64,000 nt of DNA from Tolypeutes matacus (GCA_026826555.1 JAKSZT010054569.1:3152258-3216257); one strand, 5' to 3'; counted from the stretch's first letter, positions 24,916 to 40,594 are shown. Numbers and translations are program-made. The notes: a model not told the origin generated them from the sequence alone.

Positions 24916-25020
24916 TCACCTTTTCTTCGGTGGATTAGCTGTTCGAGGTGGAGTGACAGGACGTCCAGAATTCAGTCCACCATACTGGTACTTAGCTTTC
25001 TTTTCAGATGGTTTCAATAT
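24916..25020 (-). CDS. PPP1CB: PPP1CB exon 8, coding part (residues 294-327 and stop)
   Basis: The exon begins after acceptor TTTGCTTTAAG and encodes 34 residues plus a TGA stop at 24916-24918. The tail reads [15 protein letters not shown], then the proline-rich [13 protein letters not shown] that is specific to PP1-beta. The TPPR threonine corresponds to the CDK-phosphorylated site of PP1 C-termini (family knowledge). The exon continues into the 3'UTR at lower coordinates. Confidence 0.97.
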   Translation of the reverse strand: MLKPSEKKAKYQYGGLNSGRPVTPPRTANPPKKR

Positions 25021-26809
<1,789 letters not shown>

Positions 26810-27485
26810 TCAAAGGAAATATCAAAAGGAAAACATACTGAAACTTATTCACAGGTAATATCCAACCATCCACATGAATTATGTGACAAAGGCCTACAAG
26901 AATCTGTTGTTTTCAAAATTGTGATTTTTATTTTTAAACCTTGCCTAGAATATTAAAAATTGGTCTGCCTTTTCTATACTGGCAGACATTTAACATAAAT
27001 GAAATAAATTCATTATTACAGAAAGATTTTAAAATCACACTATTTACAAGACTCCCTATGGGACAAAACCAAAATATATTAATAGGTAGAGCGTCCACAG
27101 GGAGCTGGGCCACAAACCACTTCTTTGAAGATGGCATTATGATCTAACCACAGAAGCTTGAATTCAATGAATTGCAACCAATGAAAGAAAGATTTTGCCA
27201 AGAGCATTTATCTTCCTCCATTATCTAATTTTCCTTTAGTATTATACATCTTCAGACCAAAAAATTCCTAAATTTAGCTTAATTTACACAGATTATGATC
27301 TTTAAAACTAGATGCCTATAGATTGAATTTTTATAGATGTAGTTATTTTCCTCAATTTTAACATCATTTCTAGAATCTGTTGTCAATTCCTGAGTGACTT
27401 AAATTTATGTTTTTCAGATCTATAAACCTGAGAGGTGGCTAATATGTAAACATTTTATATTTATTTACAATAGGCAAGATTACTT

Positions 27486-27690
27486 TTTTGAGGTACCGGA
27501 GACAGGGACTGACTCTGGATCTTGTATGTGGGAAGCTGGTGCTCAACCCTGAGCTACATCCGCTCCCCTTGGTTGGTTGGTTGGTTTGTTGTTTGTTTTG
27601 TTTTTAGGAGATACCAGGGATCAAACCCAAGAAATTGTTATGTGGGAGGCAGGTACTCAATCGCTTGAGAAGTCTATTTTAGGTATCCTT
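27486..27690 (-). mobile_element. Degenerate dimeric tRNA-like SINE
   Basis: Two tRNA-like halves read on the minus strand. Reversed B-box-like segments occur near 27505 and 27617, separated by a TTGG/TTTG-rich linker (27567-27605). Both halves are mutated compared with the copy at 40595-40796, so this is an older insertion. Confidence 0.6.
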
Positions 27691-29059
27691 TGGCACAATA
27701 CTTGCTAATACAGGAAGAGCGTTCAAAATCATTTAATTTTTGTGTAACTTCTTCCTCAGAATCAGGTAGCTGCTCCTGTTATAATTTAGATATTAACCTT
27801 TTCTGTTAGACTGGGACATTATATACCCCAGCTCAGTACAATGCTTGGCACTAAGTACATGCTTCCCTGTTTGCTCTTTCATTCATTCAAACATTCATTA
27901 AATGAACAGCTTTGTTTTTTTTTGTTTTTTTGTTTTTTTTTTAAGGAAATATTGGTAATTTGTGTTATTTTCTACCATAAGTCTTTTACTTTTTAGAGAT
28001 AACATTTAAAAATTAACAAAATAGGATTTTGGAGGTTTCTAGAAAAACAAAAGATGGCACAAACTAAGATTCAAAGTCACCTCACTTAAAAAACAAAACA
28101 AAGCAAAACAAAAGCATCAACTTTTGAAAAGACCAGTGAATAAGGATATAGCTTAAAAAACTGGTATCAGCAGGTATTTTTGTTAAGAAATTTAGCAACT
28201 CTAGCATGTTATCTCTTAAAAACAATGTTTACTGATTAAAAGACAACTTGGCTAAAAGCAAATCATTTCAGAACGTAACTTCAGCTAAAAAAACTAGGAA
28301 ATCCTACTAAGGAAGAGGCATGGGACATATACAACAAGTAAAAATAATGAGAAGCCAGTTTTTTTTTGTTGTTTATCATATGAGTCACACAAACAGGTAG
28401 TCACAGTCAAGTGCTCATGGGGATTAAAGCCCTGGAGAAAAAGGAAGTATCATACTTAATTTAATAAATTTTCCTTTAACAGACAAAAAAATATCAAGGA
28501 ACCTTATACATACATTGTATTATATTTATAAACTTCAAACATTTTCAGTAGCTCAAATTAAGTAATATGTCCGAAAATGACTTTTTAAAATGCCTTTCAT
28601 TATCAATGTACTTCATAACAATGGTTTTATAGAGCATGAAGACTTGATATTGTGAAGAATTGTTAAAAAAAACTTGTTTATTCATTACTCAATAAACAGT
28701 GAGTGCATGCTACAATGTCACATTAACTGTACAAGGCAACAAATACTCAAAGATGAACAAATCACAATCCTCTTTCAAGAGCACACAATCTGGTCAGTCA
28801 TAGAAGAGGCATTTGAATAAATATCTAAACCGTATGTGCGTCTGTGTGTATATATTTACAATGAAAATTTTAAACATACAAAAAAGTAGAGCTCAATAAA
28901 CTCCCACTTACTCATCACCCTGATTCAAGAATTATCAGGATTCTGCTACATTTGTTTCATTTATCTTCCTACTCCTTATTTTATTCTGCTGATATGTATG
29001 TGGTAGCTTTGGCATTGTTTATGAATTCCAAAAATAGATATTGGATTGTATTTGTAAAC

Positions 29060-29642
29060 TGGTCTGTTCCTCTGGACATATTTGATTGTATTAAATTCAG
29101 AGGTTTCACTTACTTGATTATATAATGATGAAGGCTTTGATTGGGCCACATCAGTAGGACGTTGAGTCCCCAGCCCCTTGGTGGGCAAGGACTCAGAGAA
29201 AACGACAGGCAGAGGAGTTAGTGGGAGTATTTTTTTTTTTATATTGGAGCCCCAGGAAGTAAATACAAAGAGAAGCAGATACATGGGAAAAGAGAGAAGG
29301 CTCCATCAGACACGGCAGAGGCCCCGGAAAGAGAGACTAAGACATTTGCCTGACAGTTTACAACTGGCCTTGTGGAAAGAGCAGAGCAGCTGAGCCCAGA
29401 GAGAAACGAGCCCTGGGAGAGAGATGAGACTCATCCCAGCTGTGAAGAAGCTGGGATCATGGAGCCTTAAGAGGAAGAAGGCTGAACCCTTGTAGACGTC
29501 AGCAGCCATCTTGCTCCAACACATGGCAACAGACTTTGGTGAGGGAAATAACCTACACTTTATGGCCTGGTAACTGTAAGCTTCTACCCCAAATAAATAC
29601 CCTTTTATAAAAGCCAACAAATTTCTGGTATTTTACATCAGC
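29060..29642 (+). mobile_element. LTR-like interspersed repeat, copy 2
   Basis: It shares long stretches with 5075-5542 in the same order. These include 'catcttgctccaacacatgg', 'ccccaaataaataccctt' and 'aaagccaacaaatttctgg'. The element carries its own AATAAA near its 3' end. That structure fits a solitary LTR of an old endogenous retrovirus-like (MaLR-type) element, but I cannot name the family. It lies antisense to PPP1CB in intron 6. Confidence 0.6.
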
Positions 29643-30205
29643 TGAGTAATATATATGTATTTTAAAGCAAATCCCAGACATATTATTTAGCTTCTACATA
29701 CTTGAGTATGCATTTCTGAAAAACAAGGATATTCTTCTTATATTAATAATAATGCTATTATCAGAGCTAAGACAATTAACAATGATTCCTTGAGACCCAA
29801 TACGCGGTTACAGTCAAATTTCCCCAACTGTGTAAAAAATGTCTTTTTATAGTGTGGTTTGTTTTTACCAAATACAAACAAATTCACACAGCTCATGTGA
29901 TTGTCATCCACACAGCATATTTAAAGACCAATCAAAACTGGACCTAATATTGTCTAGAAGATTTCAGAAAAACATTAAAAAATTGTTGGGATTGCAATGT
30001 ACTGCAGAAAAATATATTCTTTGGAAATATTTCCACTTACAGGGTGAGAAAAGGTTAATCAATCACTAGACACTGGCTCTGCCTCTCCTACTGCTTATTT
30101 TGTACACGGTACCTTCCTTGGATCTCAGCTTCCTCAAAAATAAAACTAGAGGACCTGTATGAAGAAGTTAACAGATATTAAAATATCCAAGAATTTTATA
30201 TTTTA

Positions 30206-30457
<252 letters not shown>

Positions 30458-31479
30458 TTAACAAACAGTAATATTCACTTGCCCACCAGGATCCCAGCCT
30501 AGTGCACTTATCCACTCTTTGTTAAAGCAACCACACAAATGTAATCTTGCCTGCCTCTAAGGCAGTGCTTTCCAATCCTTTCCACATTTGTGTATGGTAC
30601 AATCTGAGCACAAGGAGGTATATGGAAAAGGCTGTTCCTCTTTTGTGCATAGTTTCTGATAACACTTCCTGAACACTCTATCTTTTCTCTACAGATCTAT
30701 ACTGCCTTGTTTCTGGGCTCTGTAATCTACTCCATCAGTCTATTTTTTCTAATCCCAAGCCAGACACATGTTGCCTTAATCACTAGAGCTTTTTCTGTTT
30801 GTTTCCTAAATAAAAAGTCTCAAATCAACAGATGAGTTTTACTGTAACTTAAAAATATCACATATAGGTCTGAAGACATTGCATCTTCTTGTTTCCACAG
30901 CTGGACAAACAACTTCTTCATCAGCCTGGTGAACCATTCCTTTTTCAGAGACATAGATAACATCTCAAACATTCTAAACATCTTATTTTTTAACTGTTAT
31001 GGTGTGCTGAATCAAAGCAGCTAAATTTGACACAAGTTCAATTTTCTTCCTTCAAAAATTAACTCATGTATCTGGGCTTTAGATACTCAATAAACAATGC
31101 CTGCCCTCATCCGAACCCTGTGGATGTATTTTTCACCCAAGAAATTTCCCAACTTCAACAAGAGACCCACTCCCCTGAAAAATGGGGAAGGTGTGTATAC
31201 AAAGACTGCATCTTGTAACAAAAGCCTGGTGTCACGACCTTGCTCATGTTCTGTACTTGACCACACAGCACAAAGAAAAGCCAGTTTCTATTTCCCCATT
31301 TGATGACCCCAAGCCTCTTCCTTCTTTCCAAGGAGACTGCCTTCTACACTGCTGTGACTGAAGTTCCTACAAGGCCCTCTGGGACTCTTCACAATAACTG
31401 TGCATCCTCTTCAGCATAATGTCAACATTCCAGAAAATGTCTGGTTGCTGAGAATGGTCTTTAGCAAAGAGAGCCGACT

Positions 31480-32975
31480 AGAATTTATTTTTAGAGAAGC
31501 AGTGGGTTCACAGAAAAATCATTAATATGGAGATTCCATTTACCACTGTTATTAACACTGAACTGGTATGGCACATTTGTTACAAGTGATGAAAGCACAT
31601 TTTTATAATTGAAATAATATCTATAGTTCACTTAGGGTTGAAAGTTTACATTGCGCAGTTCCATGGATTTTAAAAAAATTTATTTTAATAACATGTATAC
31701 AACCTAAAATTTCCCATTTTAATCATATTCAAATATATAATTCAGTGCTGTTAATTACGTTCACAACGTTGTGTTACTGCCACCACCATCCATTACCAAC
31801 TTTTTCATCATTTTAAGCCTTAATTCCTTATTCCCTACCCTTACCCTGTTCCCTGGTAATCCGTATTCTAGAATCTGACTAGAATCTGTGTTTGCTTATT
31901 TTAATTACTTCCTATCAGTGGGGGAGTTGGTTCTTGTTTCCACAAGAAGACATCGCATGTTCTTGTTTTTAGGGGACACTGGGAACCAAACCCGGGACTT
32001 CTTATGTATTTTTCCCTTTGTGTCTGGATTATTTCACTCAACATGTCTTCAAGGTTCACCTGTGTTGTATGTATCAGGACTTTATCCCTTTTTAGGGCCA
32101 ACTACTTCATATACCACATTTTATGTAGCCATTGGTTGATGGAAATTTGGGTCGTGTCTCTCTTTTTGGCAATTATGAATAATGCCGCTATGAACACTGG
32201 TGTGCAAATATCTCTGAGTCCCTGCTTTCAATTCTTTTGGGTATATACCTAGAAATGGGATTGCCAGGTTACATGGAAATTCTATACTTAATTTTCTCAG
32301 AAAATGTCAAACTGTCTTCAACAGTGGCTGCACCATTTTACGTTCCCACTAGCAATCAATGAGTGTTCCTATTTCTCTACATCATTTCCAATCCTCTTAA
32401 TTTTTTTAATAGCCATTCTGGTGGTTGTGAAATGTTGAGCATCATTTCAGGAGCTTTTTGGCCATCTGTATATCTTTTTTGAAGAAATGTCTATTCAAGT
32501 CTTCTGCCTATTTTTAAATTGGGTGGTCATTTTGTTGTTGAGTTGAAGGATTTAAAAAAAAAATAATTCTGGATATTAAACCCTTATTGGATGTGATTTC
32601 CAAATATTTTCTTCTCCCATTGTATAGGTCATGATTTTACTTTCATAATGAAGTCCTTTGAAGTGCAAAAGCTTTAAGTTTTTATGAGGTTCCATTTATC
32701 TATTTTCTTTTATTCCTTGTGCTGAGTGTAAAATCTAAGAAATCACTGGCTAACACAAGGTCGTAAGATGCTTCCTTCTTTTCTTCGGGAGATTTATAGT
32801 TCTGGCACTTATTTTTAGGTTTTGATCAATTTTGAGTTGATGAGTTGACTTTTGCAAATGATGTGAGGTAGGGGTCCCCCTTTTTCATTTTTTACAAATA
32901 GAGATCTAGTTTTCCCAGTGCCATTTGCTGAAGAGACAATTCTTCCCTAATTGAGTGGTCTTTTGCCTTTTTGTT
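31480..32975 (-). mobile_element. Old LINE-1, 3' part (interrupted)
   Basis: Read on the minus strand, this is the 3'UTR and ORF2 C-terminal part of an old L1. The plus strand shows 'aataatgccgctatgaacac', 'attgccaggttacatgg' and other reversed ORF2 phrases. The element continues without loss at 39202 after the younger L1: 'aaaatcacttggc' ends this part and is repeated at the other side. A truncated SINE scrap sits inside it at about 31925-32005. Confidence 0.8.
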
Positions 32976-34164
32976 AAAAATCACTTGGCTGGGACTTCCG
33001 GGAAGATGGCGGACAAGTAAGACACGGGAATCTCTTCGCCAGAAAAATAGCTAGAGGACAAGCTGAAACAGCCCCGAAAAAGATCTTCTAGGGTTTAGGA
33101 CAGCAGGTGAAGGCTGCACAGCACCCAGAGGAGAGAGGGACAGAAGAGGGAAACAGAACCGTGAGTTGCAAGTAGCAGCCTCTGCTGCTGCCGGCACCCT
33201 CGCCCACACTCTTCAGAATTCTCGGCCCTCTGGGCCTGTGACCACAGACAAAGGGGGCTTCAGGGATCTACCACTCTCGGAAAGGGGAAAGAGAGGGACA
33301 CAGCCTTAGGCTGACTCAGGTTCTGACCTGAAATTTGGGCTGCAGAGCCCCACGGACCCTTCCACACAGCGGTTTGCCCTGGGAGCCTGGAAAGGACTGG
33401 AGAAATCCGACCCTTGCAACCTCCCTCTCTTCTAGCCTGGACTAATTGTTGAGGACTCCACAGGAGAGGGGAGAGAGAGCCTGGGGCTGACCTTGCTTTT
33501 GACTCCCAGGTTTGGTCTGCCCTGTCCCAAGAGCCCTTCTAGGCCAGGTGGGGCTGCGCCATTGTTTGCCTTGGAGCCTGCAAGGGGCTAAAGATATACA
33601 AACCTCCCAATCTCCTCCTCTACTAACAGGGACTGATTGTTGAGGATTCAGAAGGGAGTGGAAATTATTTCCTAGCTGGGAAAAGGGGGGCACTACGAGA
33701 GAAGTCTGGAGGACTGTCTCAGAAAGTTTGAAGCACAGGGCTCTTAGCCCCCACACAGGAAGCTCTATCACATTGATCTGGCCTGTGTCACAACAAATAC
33801 GCTCTGATCAGGCATTGAATTGAGAGCTGCCAACAAGCACCATCTCCTGGCAGACCAAGGAAGTGCACATAAGAAAATTAATAAGAAAGAGAGGCTTTTC
33901 CTGGCATCTATAGTCTCCCTGCCCAAGGCCCTAGGAAACGACTCTACAACCAATTACTGGGCCCAGTGTCCAGTTTTGAGCAACCAGCAGAACAATCCTA
34001 ACAATCAAGGTTGAGCCAAAACTCAAAGAGCTGTGGTAACTCACAACCTCCTGCCACTAAAACTCCCTAAAAGAGAAAGAGATAGAGCATCTAAGTAAAT
34101 TATAAACTAACCAGATGCCTAAGCACCTGCAAAAAAATTACAAGCTATACTAAGAAAATAGAAG

Positions 34165-35080
34165 ACATGGCCCAATAAAATGAATACAGCAAAGTCCCAG
34201 AAGAGATGCAGAATTTGAGAGAACTAATGAGTGAGATGAGCACAAATTTCCAAAATCAAATCAATGAGATGAAAGACAATATAGTTAAAAGAGATCAATG
34301 ACATCAAGAAGTCATTGAGCGAAAGCAAAGAAGAATTTGAAATCCTGAACAGAAAAGTAACAGAGTTCATGGGAATGAAAGACACAATAGGTGAAGTAAA
34401 AAATACATTTGAAGCATACAACAACAGCAGACTCGAAATGACAGAAGAAAGAATAAGTGATACTGAAGACAGAGCAGCTAAAATTGAAAAAACAGAGAGA
34501 GAAAAGAACAGAGAGAGAAAAGAATGGAAAAAATTGAGCAGGGGCTCAGAGAGTTGAATGACAACACAAAACGCAACAACATACGTGTCATGGGAGTTCC
34601 AGAAGGAGAAGAGAAAGGAAAAGGGGCAGAAAGAGTATTTGAGGAAATAAGAGCTGAAAATTTCCCAACTCTCACTAAAGAAATGAACTTACATGTCCAA
34701 GAAGCATACCATGCCCCAGTAAGAATAAATCCAAATAGACCTACACCAAGACACATATTATTCAGAATGTCAAATGTCAAAGATCAAGAGAATATTCTCA
34801 GAGCAGCAAGAGAGAAGCAAACGATCACGTACAAAGGACGTCCAGTAAGACTTACTGCAGATTTCTCTTCAGAAACTATGGAGGTGAGAAGACAGTGGTA
34901 AGATACAATGAGGAAACTGAAAGAGAAAAACTGCCAGCCGAGAATTCTTTATCCAGCAAAACTGTTCTTCAAATACGAAGGTGAATATAAAGTATTCACA
35001 AACAAACAGAAACTAGGAGAGTTTGCAAAAAAGAATCCACCTTTGCAGGAAATATTAAAAGGAAGCCTTAGAACCTGAAA
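34165..35080 (+). pseudogene. LINE-1 ORF1 (RNA-binding chaperone), broken
   Basis: Fragments of L1 ORF1p are readable: a coiled-coil-rich part (34315-34557), then the RRM/C-terminal domain with NNIRVMGVPEG and the phrase HILFRMSNVKDQE. The latter runs to ADFSSETMEVRRQW, where a TAA stop (34900-34902) interrupts it. The frame is also shifted around 34295 and 34530. The normal end of ORF1 is recognisable near 35078 (ILKGSLRT then stop). Confidence 0.85.
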
Positions 35081-35198
35081 GAAAAAGACAGCAGAGAGAG
35101 GCTTGGAGGAGAGTATAGAAGAAAGAAAAGCAGAAAGGATAACCAAAAGAGTAAAAGAGAGACAAAAATAAGATGACATATGAAAACCAAAGAATAAA

Positions 35199-38100
35199 AT
35201 GGAGGAAATAAATAGTGCATTTTCAGTAATATCATTGAATGTGAATGGATTAAATACCCCAATCAAAAGATACAGGCTGACAGAATGGATAAAAAAACAT
35301 GAGCCATCCATATGCTGCTTACAAGAAACTCACCTCAGACCCAAGGATACAAGCCAGCTGAAAGTAAAGGGTTGGAAAAAGATACTCCATGCGAATAGTA
35401 AACAGAAAAGAGCAGGGGTAGCTATACTAATATCAGACAAAACAGACTTCAAATGCAAAAAAGTGATAAGAGATGTGGAAGGCCATTATATATTAATAAA
35501 AGGGATGATCCTCCAGGAAGATATAACAGTCATAAATATCTACACACCTAACCAGGGTGCCCCAAAATATATGAGACAAACTGGCAAAACTGAAGGGAGA
35601 AAGAGACATTTCTATAATAATTGTTAGAGACTTCAACACCCCTCTCACTTCATTAGATAGAACAACTAGACAGAAGATCAACAAGGAAACAGAGAACTTG
35701 AACAATATGATAAACAAGTTAGACCTAACAGACATATACAGAACACTGCATCCAAACTCAGAGGGTTATACATTCTTCTCAAGTGCCCATGGATCTTTCT
35801 CCAGGATAGACCACATGTCAGGTTACAATACAGCTCTCAATAAATATGAAAAGATTGAAATTATACAAAGCACCTTCTCAGATCATAATGGAATGAAACT
35901 AGAAATCAATAACAGACAGGAAAAAAGGAAATTTGCAAATGTGTGGAGACTGAACAACACACTCCTAAATATTCAGTGGGTCAAAGAAGAAATTGCAAGC
36001 GAAATCAGTAAATATATTGAGACAAATGAAAATGAGAACACAACATATCAAAACTTATGGGATACAGCAAAGGCAGTCTTGAGAGGGAAATTTATAGCCC
36101 TAAATGCCTATATTAAGAAACAAGAAAGAGCTAAACTCAAAGATTTAACTGAACAACTTGAAAAACTAGAAAAAGAACAGCAAACCAATCCCAAAGCAAA
36201 AAGAAGGAAAGAAATAATAAAGATTAGAGAAGAAATAAATGAAAATGAGAACAGAAAAGCAATAGAGAAAATCAACATAACCAAAAGCTGGTTCTTTGAG
36301 AAGATCAATAAAATTGACAAACCCCTCACTAGACTAACAAAGAAAAAAAGAGAGAAGATGCAAATAAATACAATCAGAAATGAAAGGGGGGAAATTACAA
36401 ATGACCTCACAGAAATAAAAAGAATCATAAGAGGATATTATGAGAAACTATATGCCAACAAACTAGACAACCTGGATGAAATGGACAAATTTCTAGAAAC
36501 TCATAACCAACCTACACTGACACAACAAGAAATACAAGAACTTAACAAACCAATCACAATTAAGGAGATTGAATCCATCATCAAAAATCTCCCAGCAAAG
36601 AAAAGTCCAGGACCAGATGGCTTCACAGGTGAATTCTACCAAACATTTCTAAAAGAATTAACACCAATCCTGTTTAAACTCTTCCAAAAAATTGAAGAGG
36701 ACGGAAAATTACCCAACACATTTTATGAAACCAACATCACCCTAATACCAAAGCCAGATAAATACAATACAAGAAAAGAAAATTACAGACCAATCTCTCT
36801 CATGAACAAATAGATGCAAAAATTCTCAACAAAATACTTGCAAATCGAATCCAACAGCATATCAAAAGACTTATACATCACGACCAAGTGGGATTTATTC
36901 CTGGTATGCAAGGCTGGTTCAATATAAGTAAATCAATCAATGTAATACACCACATTAACAAACTGAAGGAAAAAAAACATGATCATCTCAATAGATGCAG
37001 AAAAGGCATTCGACAAAATCCAACATCCTTTTTTGATAAAAATACTTCAAAAGATAGGAATAAAAGGAAAATTCCTCAATATGATAAAAGGCATATATGA
37101 AAAACCCACAGCCAACATCATACTCAATGGGGAAAGGTTGAAAGCTTTCCCCCTAAGATCAGGAACAAGACAAGGATGCCCACTGTCACCATTGTTATTT
37201 AACATTGTACTAGAAGTTCTAGCTAGGGCAATTAGACAAGACAAAAAAATTAAAGGCGCCCAAATAGGAAAAGAGGAAGTAAAACTCTCACTGTTTGTGG
37301 ATCACATGATCCTGTATTTAGAAAATCCTGAAGTATCCACAACAAAGCTACTTGAACTAATAAATGAGTTCAGCAAAGTGGCAGGATTCAAGATCAACAC
37401 GCAAAAAATCAGTAATGTTCTTGTACACTAGTACTAAACAATCTGAGGAGGAAATCAGGAGGAAAATTCCATTTTCAATAGCAACAGAAAGACTCAAATA
37501 CCTAGGAGTTAATTTAACCAAGGAAGTACAGGACCTATATGCAGAAAACTACAAAACAATGCTAAAAGAAATTTAAAAAGACCTAAACAAATGGAAAAAC
37601 ATTCCGTGTTCATGGATTGGAAGAATAAATATTGTGAAGATGTCAATCTTGCCCAAACTGATTTATAGATTCAATGCAATACCAATCAAAATCCCAACAG
37701 CTTACTTTACAGAATTAGAGAAGGCAATTACCAAATTCACCTTGAAGGGTAGGTGCACCCGAATAGCCAAAAGTATTCTAAAAAAGAAGAGCAAAGTGGG
37801 AGGAATTTCACTGCCTGACCTTGAAACATATTACAAAGCTACAGTGGTCAAAACAGCATGATACTGGCATAAAGATAGACATATTGATCAGTGGAATAGA
37901 ATTCAGAATCCAGAAATATACCCTCACCCATACAGTCAACTGGTTTTTGACAAACCTACCAAGTCCACGCTGATGGGAAAAAACAGTCTCTTCAACAAAT
38001 GGTGTTGGGAGAACTGGATATCTATAACCAAAAGAATGAAAGAGGACCCCTATTCAAGAATCAACTCAAAATGGATCAAAGATCTAAATATAAAAGTCAG

Positions 38101-39006
38101 GACCATAAAACTACTAGGAGAAAATGTAGGGAAACATCTTCAAGACCTTGTAGTAGGTGGTGGTTTCTTGGACCTCACACCCAAAGCACGTGCAACAAAA
38201 GAAAAAATAGATAAGTGGGACCTCCTCAAAATTAAATACTTTTGCACCTCACAGGACACTTTGTTAGAAGGGTGAAAAGGCAGCCAACTCAATGGGAAAA
38301 AATATTTGGAAATCACATATCTGATAAGGGTTTAATATCCAGGATATATAAAGAGATGTTACAACTCAACAATAAAAAGAGAAATGACCCAATTAAAAAA
38401 TGGGCCAAAGACTTGAATAGACATTTCTCCAAAGAAGAAACACAAATGGCAAAAAAACACATGAAGAAATGCTCAACATCACTCATGATTAGGGAAATGC
38501 AAATCAAAACTACAATGAGATATCATGTCACACCTATCAGAATGGCCACTATTAAAAAGACAGAGAACTACAAGTGTTGGAGAGGATGTGGAGAGACAGG
38601 AACACTTGTTCACTGTTGGTGGGAATGCAGGATGGTACAACCACTATGGAGGACTGTTTGGCAGTTCCTTAAGAAGTTGATAATAGACTTGCCATGTGAC
38701 CCTGCAATACCACTACTGGGTATATATCCAGAAGAACTGAGAGTAGTGACACCAACAGACATCTGCACACTGATGTTCACAGCCACATTATTCACCATTG
38801 CCAAAAGTTGGAAACAACCCAGGTGTCCATCAATAGATGAATGGATAAACAAACTGTGGTCTATTCACACGATGGAATATTATGCAGCTGTAAGAAGAAA
38901 TGAAGTCATAAAGCATATGGCAACATGGATGAACCTGGAGGACATTATGTTGAGTGAAGCAAGCCAGACACAAAAGGACAAATACTGTATGAATGCATTA
39001 CTATGA
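35199..39006 (+). pseudogene. LINE-1 ORF2 (endonuclease-reverse transcriptase), broken
   Basis: The APE-type endonuclease starts with SLNVNGLNTPIKR and QETHL. A frameshift follows near 35585, and the GDFN motif reads RDFN. A further shift near 36808 ends the second open part at SLMNK, and others occur near 36970, 37430, 37575 and 38275. In the reverse transcriptase, the FADD catalytic motif reads F-V-D-H at 37294-37305, which removes one metal-binding aspartate. The Cys-rich C-terminal domain ([18 protein letters not shown]) is still readable. Six or so open fragments cover almost the whole protein, so the insertion is moderately young. Confidence 0.9.
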
Positions 39007-39324
39007 ACCAAATAACCAAATATATTGTGTAATATATTGTTTGATTCAAAAAAAAAAAAAAAAAAAAGTTTACATGTATCCATTACATTTAATTGAGAAA
39101 TGTATATATTTATTCATCTGTGTTTACTTTTTAGTTTTTAATTGTTTATGTTTTCAATTATGAAATGTACAAAATAAAGTTAAAAAAAAAAAATCACTTG
39201 GCCATATATGTGGTGGTTAATTTCTGAACTCTCTAAGTTGATTCCATTGGTCTATGTCTATACTTGTGCTAGTACCATGTTGTTTTGCTTACTGTGGTTT
39301 TGTAATAAGTATGTTTATGTGTTA

Positions 39325-39495
39325 ATTTTTTAGGGGTACCAGAGATTGAACCCAGGACCTCGTATATGGAAAGCAGGTACTCAACCAGAGCTACATCCAC
39401 TCCCCAATGAAAGTTGGTATTTTTTTGTTTGTTTTAGGAGGTACCAGGGACTGAACCCAGGACCTCATACGTGGCAAGCAGGCAGGCCCCTTGTA
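39325..39495 (-). mobile_element. Two-part tRNA-like SINE, truncated
   Basis: Two tRNA-like halves in reverse orientation, each with a mirrored B box ('gattgaacccaggacctcg' and 'gactgaacccaggacctca'). The second half breaks off at 'ggcaagcaggcaggcc'. It sits inside the old LINE-1 and therefore arrived later. Confidence 0.65.
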
Positions 39496-39544
39496 ATAAG
39501 TTTTAAGATCAGGAAATGAGTCTTCCAACTTCATTCTCTTTTTC

Positions 39545-39790
39545 TTTTTCTAAAGACACTTAGATTACATATATGTTACATAAAAAAATATAGGGGATCC
39601 CATATGCCCCACTCCTCATACCTCCCACATTTTCCCACATTAATAACATCTTTCATTAGTGTGGTACATTGGTTGCATTTGATGAACACATTTTGGAGCA
39701 CGGCAACTAAGCATGGATTATAGTTTACACTCTCTCCCACTTAACCTAGTGTTATAGGGTGCCTAAGAGTAACTCCTGAGAGCCTTGTTG
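39545..39790 (-). repeat. L1 3'-end-like interspersed segment
   Basis: The phrases 'tcccatatgccccactcc', 'cattagtgtggtacattgg' and 'gatgaacacattttggagc' are shared in pattern with the 3'-end type segments at 59900-60600 and 61858-62060. It interrupts the ORF2 sequence of the old LINE-1, which resumes near 39820. Confidence 0.5.
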
Positions 39791-40594
39791 CTCAAATGTG
39801 GCCTCTCTCATTCTTTTTCAAGATGGTTTTGGTTATTTGGGAATCCTTACCCTTCCATGTAAATTTGATGGCTGGCTTTTCCGTTTCTGCAAAGAAGGTT
39901 ATTGGAACTCTGGGACTGCATTCAATCTGTAAATTGCTTTGGGTAAAACTGAACCCTTAATAATATTTAGTCTTCCAATCCATGAACACAGAATGTCTTT
40001 CCTTTTATTTAGGTCTTCTTTGATTTCTTTTAGCAATGTTTTATAGTTTTGTGAGTATAAGTCCTTTACATCCTTGGTTAGATTCCTAAAACTTGATTCT
40101 TTTACCTGCTACTGTAAATAGAATTTTTTTCTTTATTTCCTCCACTGATTGCCAACTACCAGTGTTTAGAAACACTATTAATTTATGATGTTGTTCTTAT
40201 ACTCTGCTGCTTTGCTGAAGTTGTTTCTTAGATCTAGCAGCTTTGTTGTCGATTTTTGGGGACTTTCTATATATAGGATCACATCATCTGGCAATTTGGA
40301 TGCCTTTTATTTCTGCTTCTTGCCTAACTGAACAATTCTGAATAACAGGGAAAGACTTCAATCTTTCACCATTATAATGTTGGGTATGGGTTTTTCATAT
40401 ATGCCTCAAAAGGGTAAATGGTTACCTTTACCATGGGTCTTTATTTCTATATGCAGCTTAGAAACACTGTCTAGTGTCCTTTCCTCTCAGTCTGAAGAAT
40501 TCCCTTTAGCATTGCTTGTAGGTCAAGTCTAGTGATGAACTCCACCAGCTTTTGTTTATCTGGAAGTGTCTTAATTTCCGCCCCCACTCCCCCC

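Larger units (their letters stand above)
32990..39187 (+). mobile_element. Full-length LINE-1, inactivated, nested in an older LINE-1
   Basis: It starts with 'gggacttccgggaagatggc', a typical L1 5' end with a YY1-like AAGATGGCGG. It ends with an A-rich tail after a 3'UTR containing 'cattacatttaattgaga'. A target-site duplication (AAAAATCACTTGGC) flanks it at 32976-32989 and 39189-39202. The length, about 6.2 kb, is full size. The 5'UTR is 32990-34160, ORF1 remains run 34165-35080, ORF2 remains 35199-39006 and the 3'UTR 39007-39187. Both ORFs are broken by frameshifts and stops, so it cannot move by itself. It is antisense to PPP1CB. Confidence 0.93.

Noticed and set aside
34315..39006. Open frames of up to 371 codons as host genes
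   Set aside because: They are pieces of LINE-1 ORF1 and ORF2 in order, flanked by L1 untranslated regions and a target-site duplication.
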